From contig UQWP01000090.1 of the NCBI GenBank assembly GCA_900544825.1, positions 1-10,970 on the forward strand: 10,970 bases of DNA. Reading direction: 5' to 3'. Below are positions 1 to 6,270 of this stretch, in pieces. Origin of the DNA: an uncultured Prevotella sp. (GTDB lineage Bacteria > Bacteroidota > Bacteroidia > Bacteroidales > Bacteroidaceae). The position numbers were made by a program, and so were the translations under genes. The notes under the pieces are model-generated. The model searched no databases. It was not told the DNA's origin and saw nothing but the letters and a program-made list of their open reading frames with translations. The stretch's first letter is position 1; every line of letters starts with the position of its first letter.

Positions 1-59
1 TACTATCTATCTTAACCGCCATCGCCGCCTCTCTGGGCGTGACGAGCTGCATGTCGTAG
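1..59 (+). CDS. 3' end of a smalltalk-type micro-lipoprotein (5' truncated by window edge)
   Basis: The codon frame starts at base 3 and ends at the TAG at 57-59. The visible C-terminus reads LSILTAIAASLGVTSCMS. A hydrophobic helix running into LGVTSC and then stopping within two residues is the hallmark of the roughly 30-residue 'smalltalk' proteins of Bacteroidota. These look like a bare lipoprotein signal peptide whose lipidated Cys is almost the last residue. From family knowledge, they usually sit beside an HU-like DNA-binding protein and an N-acetylmuramoyl-L-alanine amidase. Neither follows here within the window. The function of the family is unknown. The start lies outside the window, so length and N-terminus cannot be checked. 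Identification rests on the C-terminal pattern only. Confidence 0.7.
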   Translation, partial: LSILTAIAASLGVTSCMS

Positions 60-403
60 AAACAATACAAACACCTTTCCTATAAATTTCTATCTATGAT
101 CAAATAACTACCCTAAAAATTTGGTTAAACAAAATATTATCAGTACTTTTGTACTCGCCTTCCGTAGATTGTCATCATTGTGATGTTGGCAAAAATCTGC
201 TCTTGGCTCTATTTATTGACGTGACGTTTACTTCGTTTTCATCTGATAAGATTTAGTTAGGCCTATAATTTTTAAAGTACCAGACGTACTAACTTGCTCA
301 TGATTTTCAGTACAGACTCCTACGCCATATCTATATTTAGAGAGACTATAACAAATAATTTAACTTTCTGCCTAGAGGAGTTGGTAGAGCTATAAACGAC
401 AAT
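60..403. other. AT-rich intergenic stretch without a supported gene
   Basis: These 344 bases lie between the smalltalk stop codon and the lipoprotein start. Stop codons are dense in all frames. The longest forward reading frame from an ATG (300-395, 31 codons) has no ribosome binding site or recognisable sequence. A small perfect hairpin, AGTAC-TTTT-GTACT, lies at 142-155, and a TATAAT string at 264-269. Neither has the flanking context needed to call a terminator or a promoter with confidence. Confidence 0.6.
332..339 (+). promoter_or_regulatory. Possible -7 box for the lipoprotein gene
   Basis: TATATTTA matches the Bacteroidota -7 consensus TAnnTTTG at all but the last fixed base and lies 64 bases before the ATG at 404. 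No clear TTTG -33 box is found at the usual distance. In AT-rich sequence such a match is easily accidental, so this is a weak candidate. Confidence 0.2.
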
Positions 404-1492
404 ATGAAAATAAACGTTTTTAAAAAAGCTTTCCATAGCTTCCTATTGGTAGCCAGCTTGACTTTTGGATGTTTCCAGCTTTCTTCATGTAGTAGTAGCA
501 GTAATGATAACGATTCACATCTTACCGGTTTCGAAGATACATGGGAGAAGGTTACAGGTCTCCCGTCTTCAGATTTAGGTAAAATTGAACTCATAAACTG
601 TTCCCAAGTAGAATATCTTCCTTATGAGAATAAAAATTATTCTATTACCAAAAAGAGTGCATACGTTTTTAGTGGAATAAAAAACAACAAATTATGGATA
701 TCTGTCTACGAACCTAATGTACTCGATAAGGATAAAGAGGGAATGGATTTAAGTGTATATGATAAGGTAGGATATAGTAAAGTGTATGAATGGTCTGACT
801 CCGAAAATTTTAACTTTAATAAACGTATAGATAAATATACAACCATTACAATAAACAGAATAAATTGCAGTGCGTTAGTCTTGAAAAAAAACGGATTTGC
901 ATTAACAATGGCATATGAAGGATATAAAAACAACAAACCGGATAGTCAAATTAGTTCGGGGGATGATTATTGTAGTGTGAAGCTTACGAAATTTGTTAAA
1001 AACGGTGTTGTAAAAGATTCTTTAAATTTTATTCTAGAAGATGTATATCAATGGTATGGTGATTATTTTGTAAATCAAAGTAGAATGGGGAATGGAGAAA
1101 TTATCAATATTGATGGAAGTGCACCGCATATATATTTTGGAAATTGGTGGAAAGGCGTAGAAGCTGTGGCCATGGACGAAACTGTCAATTACTTTAGTTT
1201 AACACGAAATAAATTACTTATCCAACCAGTAAACTACTCATGGGAGGACGAGAATAGTATGAAAATCTATAGAATTATATTTTATAGCTTAATTTGGAAA
1301 ATCAAAGATGAGGATGTTGCTAAAAAACTCAATATAAAACTGGGAGAAAAAGATAAGATTTCTTATGAGTTACTTAAAAAGGTTGATGAACATACCTGGA
1401 AATATAAAGTCCATGTTGTTTATGACGATTGGGATACACCTGATGCTGATTACGAAATTCTGGTTGACATTGATAAGGGTGAGCTAAAATAA
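404..1492 (+). CDS. Putative lipoprotein of unknown function
   Basis: The 362-residue product starts with a classic lipoprotein signal: Lys2, Lys7 and Lys8, a hydrophobic stretch at about 12-25, and the lipobox LSSC with Cys29 as the lipidation site. The next residues are SSSSNDND. A Ser/Asp-rich stretch just after the Cys resembles the export signal that sends Bacteroidota lipoproteins to the cell surface, so surface display is possible (inference). The mature part has no transmembrane segment. It is rich in Lys, Asn, Tyr and Trp and suggests a beta-rich soluble domain. I do not recognise a family. Codon use is strongly AT-biased (AAA, AAT, ATA, TAT) compared with the operons from 2 kb on, which suggests separate ancestry or recent transfer. 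The start is fixed by the signal peptide; there is no strong Shine-Dalgarno sequence. It stands alone, followed after 55 bases by a hairpin terminator. Confidence 0.85.
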   Translation: MKINVFKKAFHSFLLVASLTFGCFQLSSCSSSSNDNDSHLTGFEDTWEKVTGLPSSDLGKIELINCSQVEYLPYENKNYSITKKSAYVFSGIKNNKLWISVYEPNVLDKDKEGMDLSVYDKVGYSKVYEWSDSENFNFNKRIDKYTTITINRINCSALVLKKNGFALTMAYEGYKNNKPDSQISSGDDYCSVKLTKFVKNGVVKDSLNFILEDVYQWYGDYFVNQSRMGNGEIINIDGSAPHIYFGNWWKGVEAVAMDETVNYFSLTRNKLLIQPVNYSWEDENSMKIYRIIFYSLIWKIKDEDVAKKLNIKLGEKDKISYELLKKVDEHTWKYKVHVVYDDWDTPDADYEILVDIDKGELK

Positions 1493-1547
1493 CCCATCAA
1501 CAGTTCTCAAATCAACTTTTCACAAGGTTTTAACATATATTCCTCTT

Positions 1548-1580
1548 CAAAGGTACCAAGGAACTTGGTACCTTTGTTGT
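1548..1580 (+). terminator. Hairpin terminator of the lipoprotein gene, also first element of the repeat array
   Basis: The left arm CAAAGGTACCAAG (1548-1560) and right arm CTTGGTACCTTTG (1564-1576) are perfect 13-bp complements around a GAA loop, followed by TTGTTTT. It lies 55 bases after the lipoprotein stop codon, as expected for an intrinsic terminator. The right arm is the same sequence that is then repeated downstream (1586, 1608, 1629). The hairpin is therefore both a likely terminator and part of the array. Confidence 0.65.
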
Positions 1581-1851
1581 TTTACCTTGGTACCTTTCAC
1601 CAAAAAGCTTGGTACCTTTCGTTCTCGCCTTGGTACCTTTCGCCTAATGTACCATGCTTACCATGGTACATTTCTCCTTGAGGTGGTATCTTTTCACCAA
1701 ATGTACCATGCTGAGGTGGTATCTTTTCTCCAAATGTACCATGCCGAGGTGGTATCCTTTGCTCTTTAGCGGTATCTTTTTCGCCCTTGAGGTCGTAATC
1801 TTTCACCCTGAGATCGTAACCTTTCACCCTTGAGGTCGTAACCTTTCACCC
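1564..1851. repeat. Degenerate array of about 12 GGTACC-like units in three subfamilies
   Basis: Each unit carries a core GTA-(C/T/A)-C-(C/T)-TTT, usually followed by C-n-CC. The GTA of each core begins at 1568, 1590, 1612, 1633, 1666, 1686, 1719, 1752, 1772, 1795, 1816 and 1838. Type A (1564-1644) is CTTGGTACCTTTC(A/G)CC. Type B (about 1679-1769) is GAGGTGGTATCTTTTCnCC followed by AAATGTACCATGC, with a 33-base period. Type C (1787-1851) is TTGAGGTCGTAACCTTTCACCC, with a 21-22-base period. The 11-mer AATGTACCATG occurs three times (1646, 1700, 1733), and its complement is built into the unit at 1662-1672, so direct and inverted elements are mixed. Weak reading frames cross the array on both strands, but A and C periods are not multiples of three and the frames open on TTG or GTG. 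I treat it as non-coding. I do not recognise it as a named repeat family. Confidence 0.85.
1646..1672. repeat. Perfect 11-bp inverted repeat inside the array
   Basis: AATGTACCATG (1646-1656) and CATGGTACATT (1662-1672) are exact complements separated by CTTAC. No T-tract follows immediately (TTCTCC), so it is not a clear terminator. It sits at the junction between type A and type B units and supplies the only inverted copy of the AATGTACCATG element. Confidence 0.7.
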
Positions 1852-1862
1852 TAATCAGGAAT

Positions 1863-1894
1863 AGGGATTCCCCCTTCTACTTTAGGGAATCCTT
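1863..1894. repeat. Inverted repeat just upstream of the promoter at 1899
   Basis: GGATTCCC (1865-1872) pairs with GGGAATCC (1885-1892) across a 12-base loop. A G-T wobble and an A-T pair extend the stem to ten steps. It ends a few bases before the -33 box of the next gene and could insulate that promoter from the array or bind a regulator. No function is shown by the sequence itself. Confidence 0.5.
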
Positions 1895-1898
1895 CTCG

Positions 1899-1927
1899 TT
1901 TCTTTTCGGAAGAAAGTAGTACTTTTG
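1899..1927 (+). promoter_or_regulatory. Bacteroidota-type promoter for the BamE/DUF4476 gene
   Basis: TACTTTTG at 1920-1927 matches the phylum's -7 consensus TAnnTTTG exactly. TTTC at 1899-1902 is a three-of-four match to the -33 TTTG, with 17 bases between the boxes, slightly short of the usual spacing. Transcription would start near 1934 and leave a leader of about 70 bases before the ATG at 2006. Confidence 0.6.
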
Positions 1928-1950
1928 CAGGCGTAAACAAGATAATGACC

Positions 1951-1974
1951 GAGCACTCTTTTTAAAAGGGGCTC
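1951..1974 (+). promoter_or_regulatory. Hairpin in the 5' leader of the BamE/DUF4476 mRNA
   Basis: GAGC (1951-1954) and GCTC (1971-1974) close a stem continued by CTCTTTT against AAAAGGG, with one bulged A and some wobble. It ends 31 bases before the start codon. It could influence mRNA stability or translation, but it is not a recognised riboswitch. Confidence 0.3.
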
Positions 1975-2005
1975 AAGATTATAACTTTCAAAAACAGTAT
2001 CGCTT

Positions 2006-2671
2006 ATGAAAAGAAATGAAGTAATGGCACTCATCGCCACAACCATATTGATGTTTGCCGTATGCCTCTCGGCTTCAGCTAAGGGAAAAAGAAACGTGGA
2101 GCGGGGAATGACCAAGCAGGAAGTGATTGCCATTCTCGGAGAACCTAAGCTCACCAGTTTCGACATGTATGGGGACAAATGGGAATATGACAAATATAAT
2201 TATCTGTTTGGAGATTCCAAGTACATCACGGTCTTCTTCGACAGAAACGGAAAGGTTGTGCAGTACGATACAAGAATCATAGAACCAAACAGCCAGACAT
2301 CAAATGTACAGCAACCACAACGCCCTACTCCACCCCTCTACGATGGAAGATGTGATCCAGATGGCAGAATGGATTACGGCTATTGTCTCGATGATGCTTC
2401 CTTCTCCAAACTATATAATAAGGTGAAGAAGGCAAGCTTCGACGACAACAAGTTCGACCTGATAGAAGTGGCAAGCCTCGGCTGCTATTATTCCTGCGCC
2501 CAGGTGGTCCGCATCATGAAGATATTCCCTTTCGACGACGAACAGCTGAAAGCGCTCAAAATGATGGCGCCACATATCGTGGATCTTCAGAATACAGGTC
2601 TCATCTATAAAATATTCAGCTTCGACAGTGAAAAGGATAAGGCTGAGGAAATCATCAGAAATAGCAGATAA
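2006..2671 (+). CDS. Periplasmic protein with BamE/SmpA-like domain and DUF4476 domain
   Basis: The 221-residue product has a Sec signal peptide (basic MKRNE, hydrophobic 6-21, likely cleavage after ASA at 23-25, no lipobox). Residues about 30-90 match the SmpA/OmlA (BamE-like) fold by its signature: VERGMTKQEVIAILGEP, then an aromatic-rich strand pair (KWEYDKYNYLF) and ITVFFDRNGKVVQYD. A Pro/Gln linker (95-112) leads to residues about 120-217, which fit DUF4476: paired 'FD..K' helices, a 'C..SCAQVVRIMKIFPFDDEQLKALK' type segment and VDLQNTGLIYKIFSFD. The DUF4476 family has no known function. BamE-like domains bind outer-membrane assembly factors or act as beta-lactamase-inhibitor-like modules, so an envelope role is a fair inference. 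Four Cys residues (116, 127, 160, 164) remain in the mature protein. It is monocistronic: its own promoter lies upstream and a strong terminator starts 10 bases after the stop. Confidence 0.85.
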   Translation: MKRNEVMALIATTILMFAVCLSASAKGKRNVERGMTKQEVIAILGEPKLTSFDMYGDKWEYDKYNYLFGDSKYITVFFDRNGKVVQYDTRIIEPNSQTSNVQQPQRPTPPLYDGRCDPDGRMDYGYCLDDASFSKLYNKVKKASFDDNKFDLIEVASLGCYYSCAQVVRIMKIFPFDDEQLKALKMMAPHIVDLQNTGLIYKIFSFDSEKDKAEEIIRNSR

Positions 2672-2681
2672 CTACAGAATC

Positions 2682-2724
2682 AAAATCCGTGAGCAAGATG
2701 CAGCATCTTGCTCACGGATTTTTC
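2682..2724 (+). terminator. Strong intrinsic terminator with 20-bp perfect inverted repeat
   Basis: The arms 2682-2701 and 2703-2722 are perfectly complementary around position 2702; sterically the GCAGC centre opens as the loop. The core ATCCGTGAGCAAGATG is GC-rich and the 3' arm runs into TTTTTC. It starts 10 bases after the stop codon of the preceding gene. Because the left arm begins with AAAA, it may also work in the reverse direction. Confidence 0.9.
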
Positions 2725-2794
2725 TTTTCCCCTCCCTTGCCATTTTTTCACAAAAATCACAAGGATTGTTAAAATTGAAACTTTCAGATAAACT

Positions 2795-2828
2795 TTTCCG
2801 TCTAAATGCAATCAGATTAATATCTTTC
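2795..2828 (+). promoter_or_regulatory. Candidate promoter of the efflux operon
   Basis: TATCTTTC (2821-2828) differs from the -7 consensus TAnnTTTG only at the last base. TTTC (2795-2798) lies 22 bases upstream as a possible -33 box. The predicted leader to the ATG at 2870 is about 35 bases and contains an A-rich run. Because the preceding gene ends in a strong terminator, the operon needs its own promoter in this interval, and this is the best match seen. Confidence 0.4.
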
Positions 2829-2869
2829 GAAAAAAAAGAAAACGGGTAAAAAGAAAATTTAAGAAGATT

Positions 2870-4204
2870 ATGAACGGAAAAGTTAAAAACGCAATGGCTG
2901 TCCTGCTCCTCGTGGCGGCACCATTGGCTACGCAGGCAAAACAATGGTCGCTGAAAGACTGCATCGACTATGCGCTTGCCAACAACATCGCTCTTCAGAA
3001 GACGCAACTTACTAAAGCCAGCGCCCAAGAAGACTATCTGCAGTCGAAAGCTGCTCTGCTTCCGTCGCTCAGCGCAAGCACCAACCAAAGCGTAAACTAT
3101 ACGCCGTGGGTGGCTAGCGGTATCAGCGGTGACGGTTTCTCAAGAGCCAGCATCGACAAGGTGTATTACAACGGAAACTACTCCGTGATGGGTAACTACA
3201 CCATCTGGAATGGAAACAAGAACCATAATCAGGTAAAACTGAACCAGCTCTCTGCCGAGGCTGCACAGCTCGATTCGGCTACCCAAGCTATCAAGCTGCA
3301 GGAACAGATTGCACAGCTCTACGTGCAGATTCTCTACTCTACAGAGGCCATCCAGGTGAACAAGGAGAGCTATCTCTCGAGCCAGCAGAACGAGGAACGG
3401 GGCAAGGAGATGGTGAAGATAGGCAAGATGAGTCAGGCAGACCTGGCACAGCTCACCGCTCAGCGGGCTCAGGATGAATTCAACATCGTGCAGGCTGAAA
3501 GCAATGTGAAGAACTATAAGCGACAGTTGAAGGAACTGCTTCAGATTACAAGCGATGAAGCTTTTGACATCGAGATTCCGAATACCACCGATGAGATGGC
3601 GCTCGTGGCTGTTCCGGCAATGAACGGAGTCTATGCTGCGGCTCTCGAAAACCGTCCGGAGTTCAAGACCATCAAGAATCAGTTGGCTCAGAACGACTTG
3701 AACATCAAGATTGCGAAGGCGGGCAAGCTGCCTACCATCAGCGCCAACGGAGGTATCTCTACCAGCAATACTTCCATGAACAGCAATGGTCTTGCCAAGC
3801 AGTTGAAGACCAACTTCAGCGTTGGAGGCGGCGTAGGAGTGAGCATCCCTCTCTTTGAAAACCGAACCACCAAGACTCAGGTGAACAAGGCTTTGATTCA
3901 GCGCGAAAGCATCCAGCTCGACCTGAAGAACCAGCAGACTCAGCTCTACTCTACCATTGAGAACTACTGGTTGCAGGCTACCACCAACCAAAGCCAGTTT
4001 AAGGCGGCAAAGGTAAGCAGCGAGAGTGCCCAGACCAGTTACAATCTGCTGAGCGAGCAGTTTAAGCTGGGATTGAAGAACATCGTTGAGCTAAGAACAG
4101 GAAAGGATAACCTGCTCAAAGCAAAGCAGAACGAGCTCCAGGCGAAATACCTCGCCATCCTCAACATCAATATGTTGAAATTCTATAAGGAAGGACATAT
4201 TTAA
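2870..4204 (+). CDS. TolC-family outer-membrane efflux channel
   Basis: The 444-residue protein is the outer-membrane exit duct of the tripartite exporter encoded by this operon. A signal peptide (1-23, cleaved after ATQA) precedes WSLKDCIDYALANNIALQ, the typical first helix of the OEP fold. The body is two OEP repeats of long amphipathic helices: one at about 27-225, rich in coiled-coil AQLTAQRAQ-type sequence, and one at about 250-440 with NRPEFKTIKNQL and PTISANGG followed by GVGVSIPLFENR, the conserved strand motif. Length is normal for the family. ATG 2870 is chosen because it gives a signal peptide with a basic N-terminus; Met9 would also leave a usable signal. The adaptor gene follows after 45 bases. 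The substrate cannot be told from the sequence. Confidence 0.95.
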   Translation: MNGKVKNAMAVLLLVAAPLATQAKQWSLKDCIDYALANNIALQKTQLTKASAQEDYLQSKAALLPSLSASTNQSVNYTPWVASGISGDGFSRASIDKVYYNGNYSVMGNYTIWNGNKNHNQVKLNQLSAEAAQLDSATQAIKLQEQIAQLYVQILYSTEAIQVNKESYLSSQQNEERGKEMVKIGKMSQADLAQLTAQRAQDEFNIVQAESNVKNYKRQLKELLQITSDEAFDIEIPNTTDEMALVAVPAMNGVYAAALENRPEFKTIKNQLAQNDLNIKIAKAGKLPTISANGGISTSNTSMNSNGLAKQLKTNFSVGGGVGVSIPLFENRTTKTQVNKALIQRESIQLDLKNQQTQLYSTIENYWLQATTNQSQFKAAKVSSESAQTSYNLLSEQFKLGLKNIVELRTGKDNLLKAKQNELQAKYLAILNINMLKFYKEGHI

Positions 4205-4249
4205 CTCCCCAGTTTATTATTTCGAATCAAATTAATCTGATTATAAAAA

Positions 4250-5431
4250 ATGAAAAAGTTGAGAATTAGCAAAATCTGGATTGCTGTCGTGGTGATAGTA
4301 ATCGTTGCCGTGGCGGCATGGGCGATGTCGGGCGGGAAAAAGGAAGAAGATATTAACTTCAAGGAGGAAAAAGTGGCGCTGAAAACCTTACAGAACAGCG
4401 TAACCGCTACGGGTACCATTGAGGCGGTGACCTCTGTAACCGTGGGTACACAGGTGAGCGGTATCGTCAACAAACTCTATGTGGACTACAACTCCCAGGT
4501 AAAGAAGGGACAGGTCATCGCAGAACTCGACAAGACCAATCTCTTGAGCGAACTGAATACTGCGAAGGCAAACCTAGCCAGCGCACAGAGCAGTCTGAAC
4601 TATCAGGCAGCCAATATGGAACGCTACAAAACCCTTTACAAGAAAGGTCTCTGCAGCGCCGATGAATACGAGAATGCCCTTCTCACCTATCGCCAGGCGA
4701 AGGAGCAGGTAGCATCTTCCAGGGAAAACGTACAGAGAGCACAGACCAACCTCGGATACGCTACCATCACCTCTCCTATCGACGGAACCGTGATTTCGAA
4801 GAGCGTAGAGGAAGGTCAGACCGTAGCGGCAAGCTTCAACACCCCAGAGCTTTTCACCATCGCCAAGGACCTGACCAATATGCAGGTAGTAGCCAATGTG
4901 GACGAGGCTGATATCGGCAATGTAAAGGAGGGCGACAGAGTAACCTTCACCGTAGATGCCTATCCGGATGATACCTTCGAGGGAACCGTGAAGCAGGTGC
5001 GACTGGAAGCTACAACCACCAATAATGTAGTAACTTACGAGGTAGTGATTTCTGCTCCAAATGCTAATTTGAAATTGAAACCGGGTCTTACAGCCAACGT
5101 TACCATCTACACCCAAGAGCGCAGCGGCGTGCTCGCCGTAGCCAACAAGGCTCTCCGCTTTACCCCTACCAAGGAAACCGTGGGCAAGGACATGAAGATC
5201 GTGGACTGCAAGGGTAAAAACAAGGTTTGGACCCTGAATGGCAACACCCTCACCGCTCATCCGGTAACCATCGGTCAGAGTGATGGAATCAATACAGAAA
5301 TCACCAAGGGATTGAAGCAGGGCGATAAGATTGTTACGGAAATCGTGGTGAATCTTCCGGAAGAAGAGGAAACCCAGGAGCAGAGTCAGGGACTGATCAG
5401 CGGTCCGGGTCCTAGAGGAAAGAAGAAGTAA
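4250..5431 (+). CDS. MacA/HlyD-family periplasmic adaptor of ABC exporter
   Basis: The 393-residue inner-membrane-anchored protein bridges the ABC permease and the TolC channel. An uncleaved N-terminal anchor spans about 9-26. Residues 50-97 form the first lipoyl half (TGTIEAVTSVTVGTQVSG, then VKKGQVIAELD), 98-168 a helical hairpin with coiled-coil composition, 170-208 the second lipoyl half (ITSPIDGTVISKSVEEGQTV), and 210-290 a beta-barrel with PGLTANVTIYT. The membrane-proximal part at 330-370 carries QGDKIVTEIV, as in MacA. The C-terminus ends in an acidic EEEETQEQ tail followed by a Gly/Pro/Lys stretch. The short coiled-coil hairpin and the ABC partners indicate MacA-like rather than RND-type function. 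Because Bacteroidota carry several such systems, no gene name is assigned. Confidence 0.93.
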   Translation: MKKLRISKIWIAVVVIVIVAVAAWAMSGGKKEEDINFKEEKVALKTLQNSVTATGTIEAVTSVTVGTQVSGIVNKLYVDYNSQVKKGQVIAELDKTNLLSELNTAKANLASAQSSLNYQAANMERYKTLYKKGLCSADEYENALLTYRQAKEQVASSRENVQRAQTNLGYATITSPIDGTVISKSVEEGQTVAASFNTPELFTIAKDLTNMQVVANVDEADIGNVKEGDRVTFTVDAYPDDTFEGTVKQVRLEATTTNNVVTYEVVISAPNANLKLKPGLTANVTIYTQERSGVLAVANKALRFTPTKETVGKDMKIVDCKGKNKVWTLNGNTLTAHPVTIGQSDGINTEITKGLKQGDKIVTEIVVNLPEEEETQEQSQGLISGPGPRGKKK

Positions 5432-5479
5432 GGAGGAAACTTCTTTAACTCCCATCCATTCCAATAAAAAAGAATAATT

Positions 5480-6253
5480 ATGTCTGAAACATCAAATAAC
5501 AACGAGAACAAGAAGGTTGTAATCGAGCTCGACAACGTGCGTCGCGACTTTCTTGTGGGCGACGAAACCGTCCACGCCCTGAAAGGCGTAAGCTTCAAGA
5601 TCTACGAGGGCGAGTTCGTCACCATCATGGGTAAATCGGGTTCCGGCAAATCCACCCTGCTCAACCAGCTGGGCTGCCTCGACACCCCTTCCAAGGGCGA
5701 GTACTACCTGGATGGCGTAAGCGTGCGCAAGATGAGCCGCAACGACAGAGCCATCCTGCGCAACCGCAAAATTGGCTTCATCTTCCAGAACTACAATCTG
5801 CTGCCGAAGACCACGAGCGTGGAGAATGTAGAACTGCCGCTGATGTACAATCCTGCCATCAGCGCAGAAGAACGGAAGCAGCGTGCCATCGAAGCCCTGA
5901 AGGCGGTAGGACTGGGCGAAAGACTCTATCACAAGAGCAACCAGATGTCGGGTGGACAGATGCAGCGTGTAGCCATCGCCCGAGCACTGGTGAACAATCC
6001 TGCCGTGATTCTCGCCGACGAGGCAACGGGTAATCTGGACACGAGAACCAGCTTCGAAATCCTGGTCCTCTTCCAGAAGCTCTATGCCGAGGGCAGAACC
6101 ATCATCTTCGTAACCCACAACCCGGATATCGCCAAGTATTCCAGCCGCAACATCGAACTGCGCGACGGACACATCATCAGCGATACCTATAATGACCACA
6201 TCCTTTCGGCAGCAGAAGGCCTTGCCGCCCTGCCTGCCAATACTGACGAGTAG
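5480..6253 (+). CDS. MacB/LolD-type ABC transporter ATP-binding protein
   Basis: The 257-residue cytoplasmic ATPase powers the exporter. All catalytic elements are present: Walker A GKSGSGKST (51-59), Q-loop Gln103 (IFQNYNLLP), ABC signature MSGGQMQR (156-163, with Met instead of the usual Leu), Walker B VILADE (176-181) with Glu181, D-loop GNLD (184-187) and switch His213 in VTHN. The N-terminal VHALKGVSFKIYEGE is typical of the MacB/LolD branch. About 25 extra residues follow the domain (DTYNDH to the end). The ATPase and the permease are separate genes, unlike fused enterobacterial MacB, which is the common Bacteroidota arrangement. It follows the adaptor after 48 bases and precedes the permease by 75. 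Confidence 0.96.
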   Translation: MSETSNNNENKKVVIELDNVRRDFLVGDETVHALKGVSFKIYEGEFVTIMGKSGSGKSTLLNQLGCLDTPSKGEYYLDGVSVRKMSRNDRAILRNRKIGFIFQNYNLLPKTTSVENVELPLMYNPAISAEERKQRAIEALKAVGLGERLYHKSNQMSGGQMQRVAIARALVNNPAVILADEATGNLDTRTSFEILVLFQKLYAEGRTIIFVTHNPDIAKYSSRNIELRDGHIISDTYNDHILSAAEGLAALPANTDE

Positions 6254-6270
6254 AAAGGAAGAAAGTGAAG

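Noticed and set aside
142..155. Small AGTAC-TTTT-GTACT hairpin as terminator of the smalltalk gene
   Set aside because: The stem is only five pairs and no T-tract follows it, so it does not meet the usual pattern of an intrinsic terminator.
300..395. 31-codon forward frame before the lipoprotein gene
   Set aside because: No ribosome binding site, no recognisable composition or family, and it sits in AT-rich sequence where such frames arise by chance.
346..594. Minus-strand 82-residue frame over the lipoprotein start
   Set aside because: It is antisense to the signal peptide region of a well-supported gene, and its hydrophobic part is the mirror of that sequence.
1587..1769. Plus-strand reading frame through the repeat array with repeated MYHAEVVSF peptides
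   Set aside because: It opens on TTG without a ribosome binding site, and its peptide repeats simply mirror the 33-base DNA period. The other unit periods (20-23 bases) break any common frame.
1597..1827. Minus-strand reading frame with GEKIPPQHGTF-like repeats
   Set aside because: The start is a GTG inside a repeat unit, the frame is met by a TGA just upstream, and the A and C unit periods are not multiples of three. Kept only as a remote possibility of a decayed repeat protein.
1564..1851. CRISPR array
   Set aside because: Repeats diverge gradually, are about 20 bases with almost no spacer, and have no unique spacers of constant length; no cas gene is present.
3140..3991. Long minus-strand frame opposite the TolC-family gene (also 4574-5464, 5492-6277 and 6320-7081 opposite the adaptor, ATPase and permease)
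   Set aside because: These are shadows of GC-richer coding sequence; the plus-strand products have full conserved domains, and the minus-strand ones resemble nothing known.
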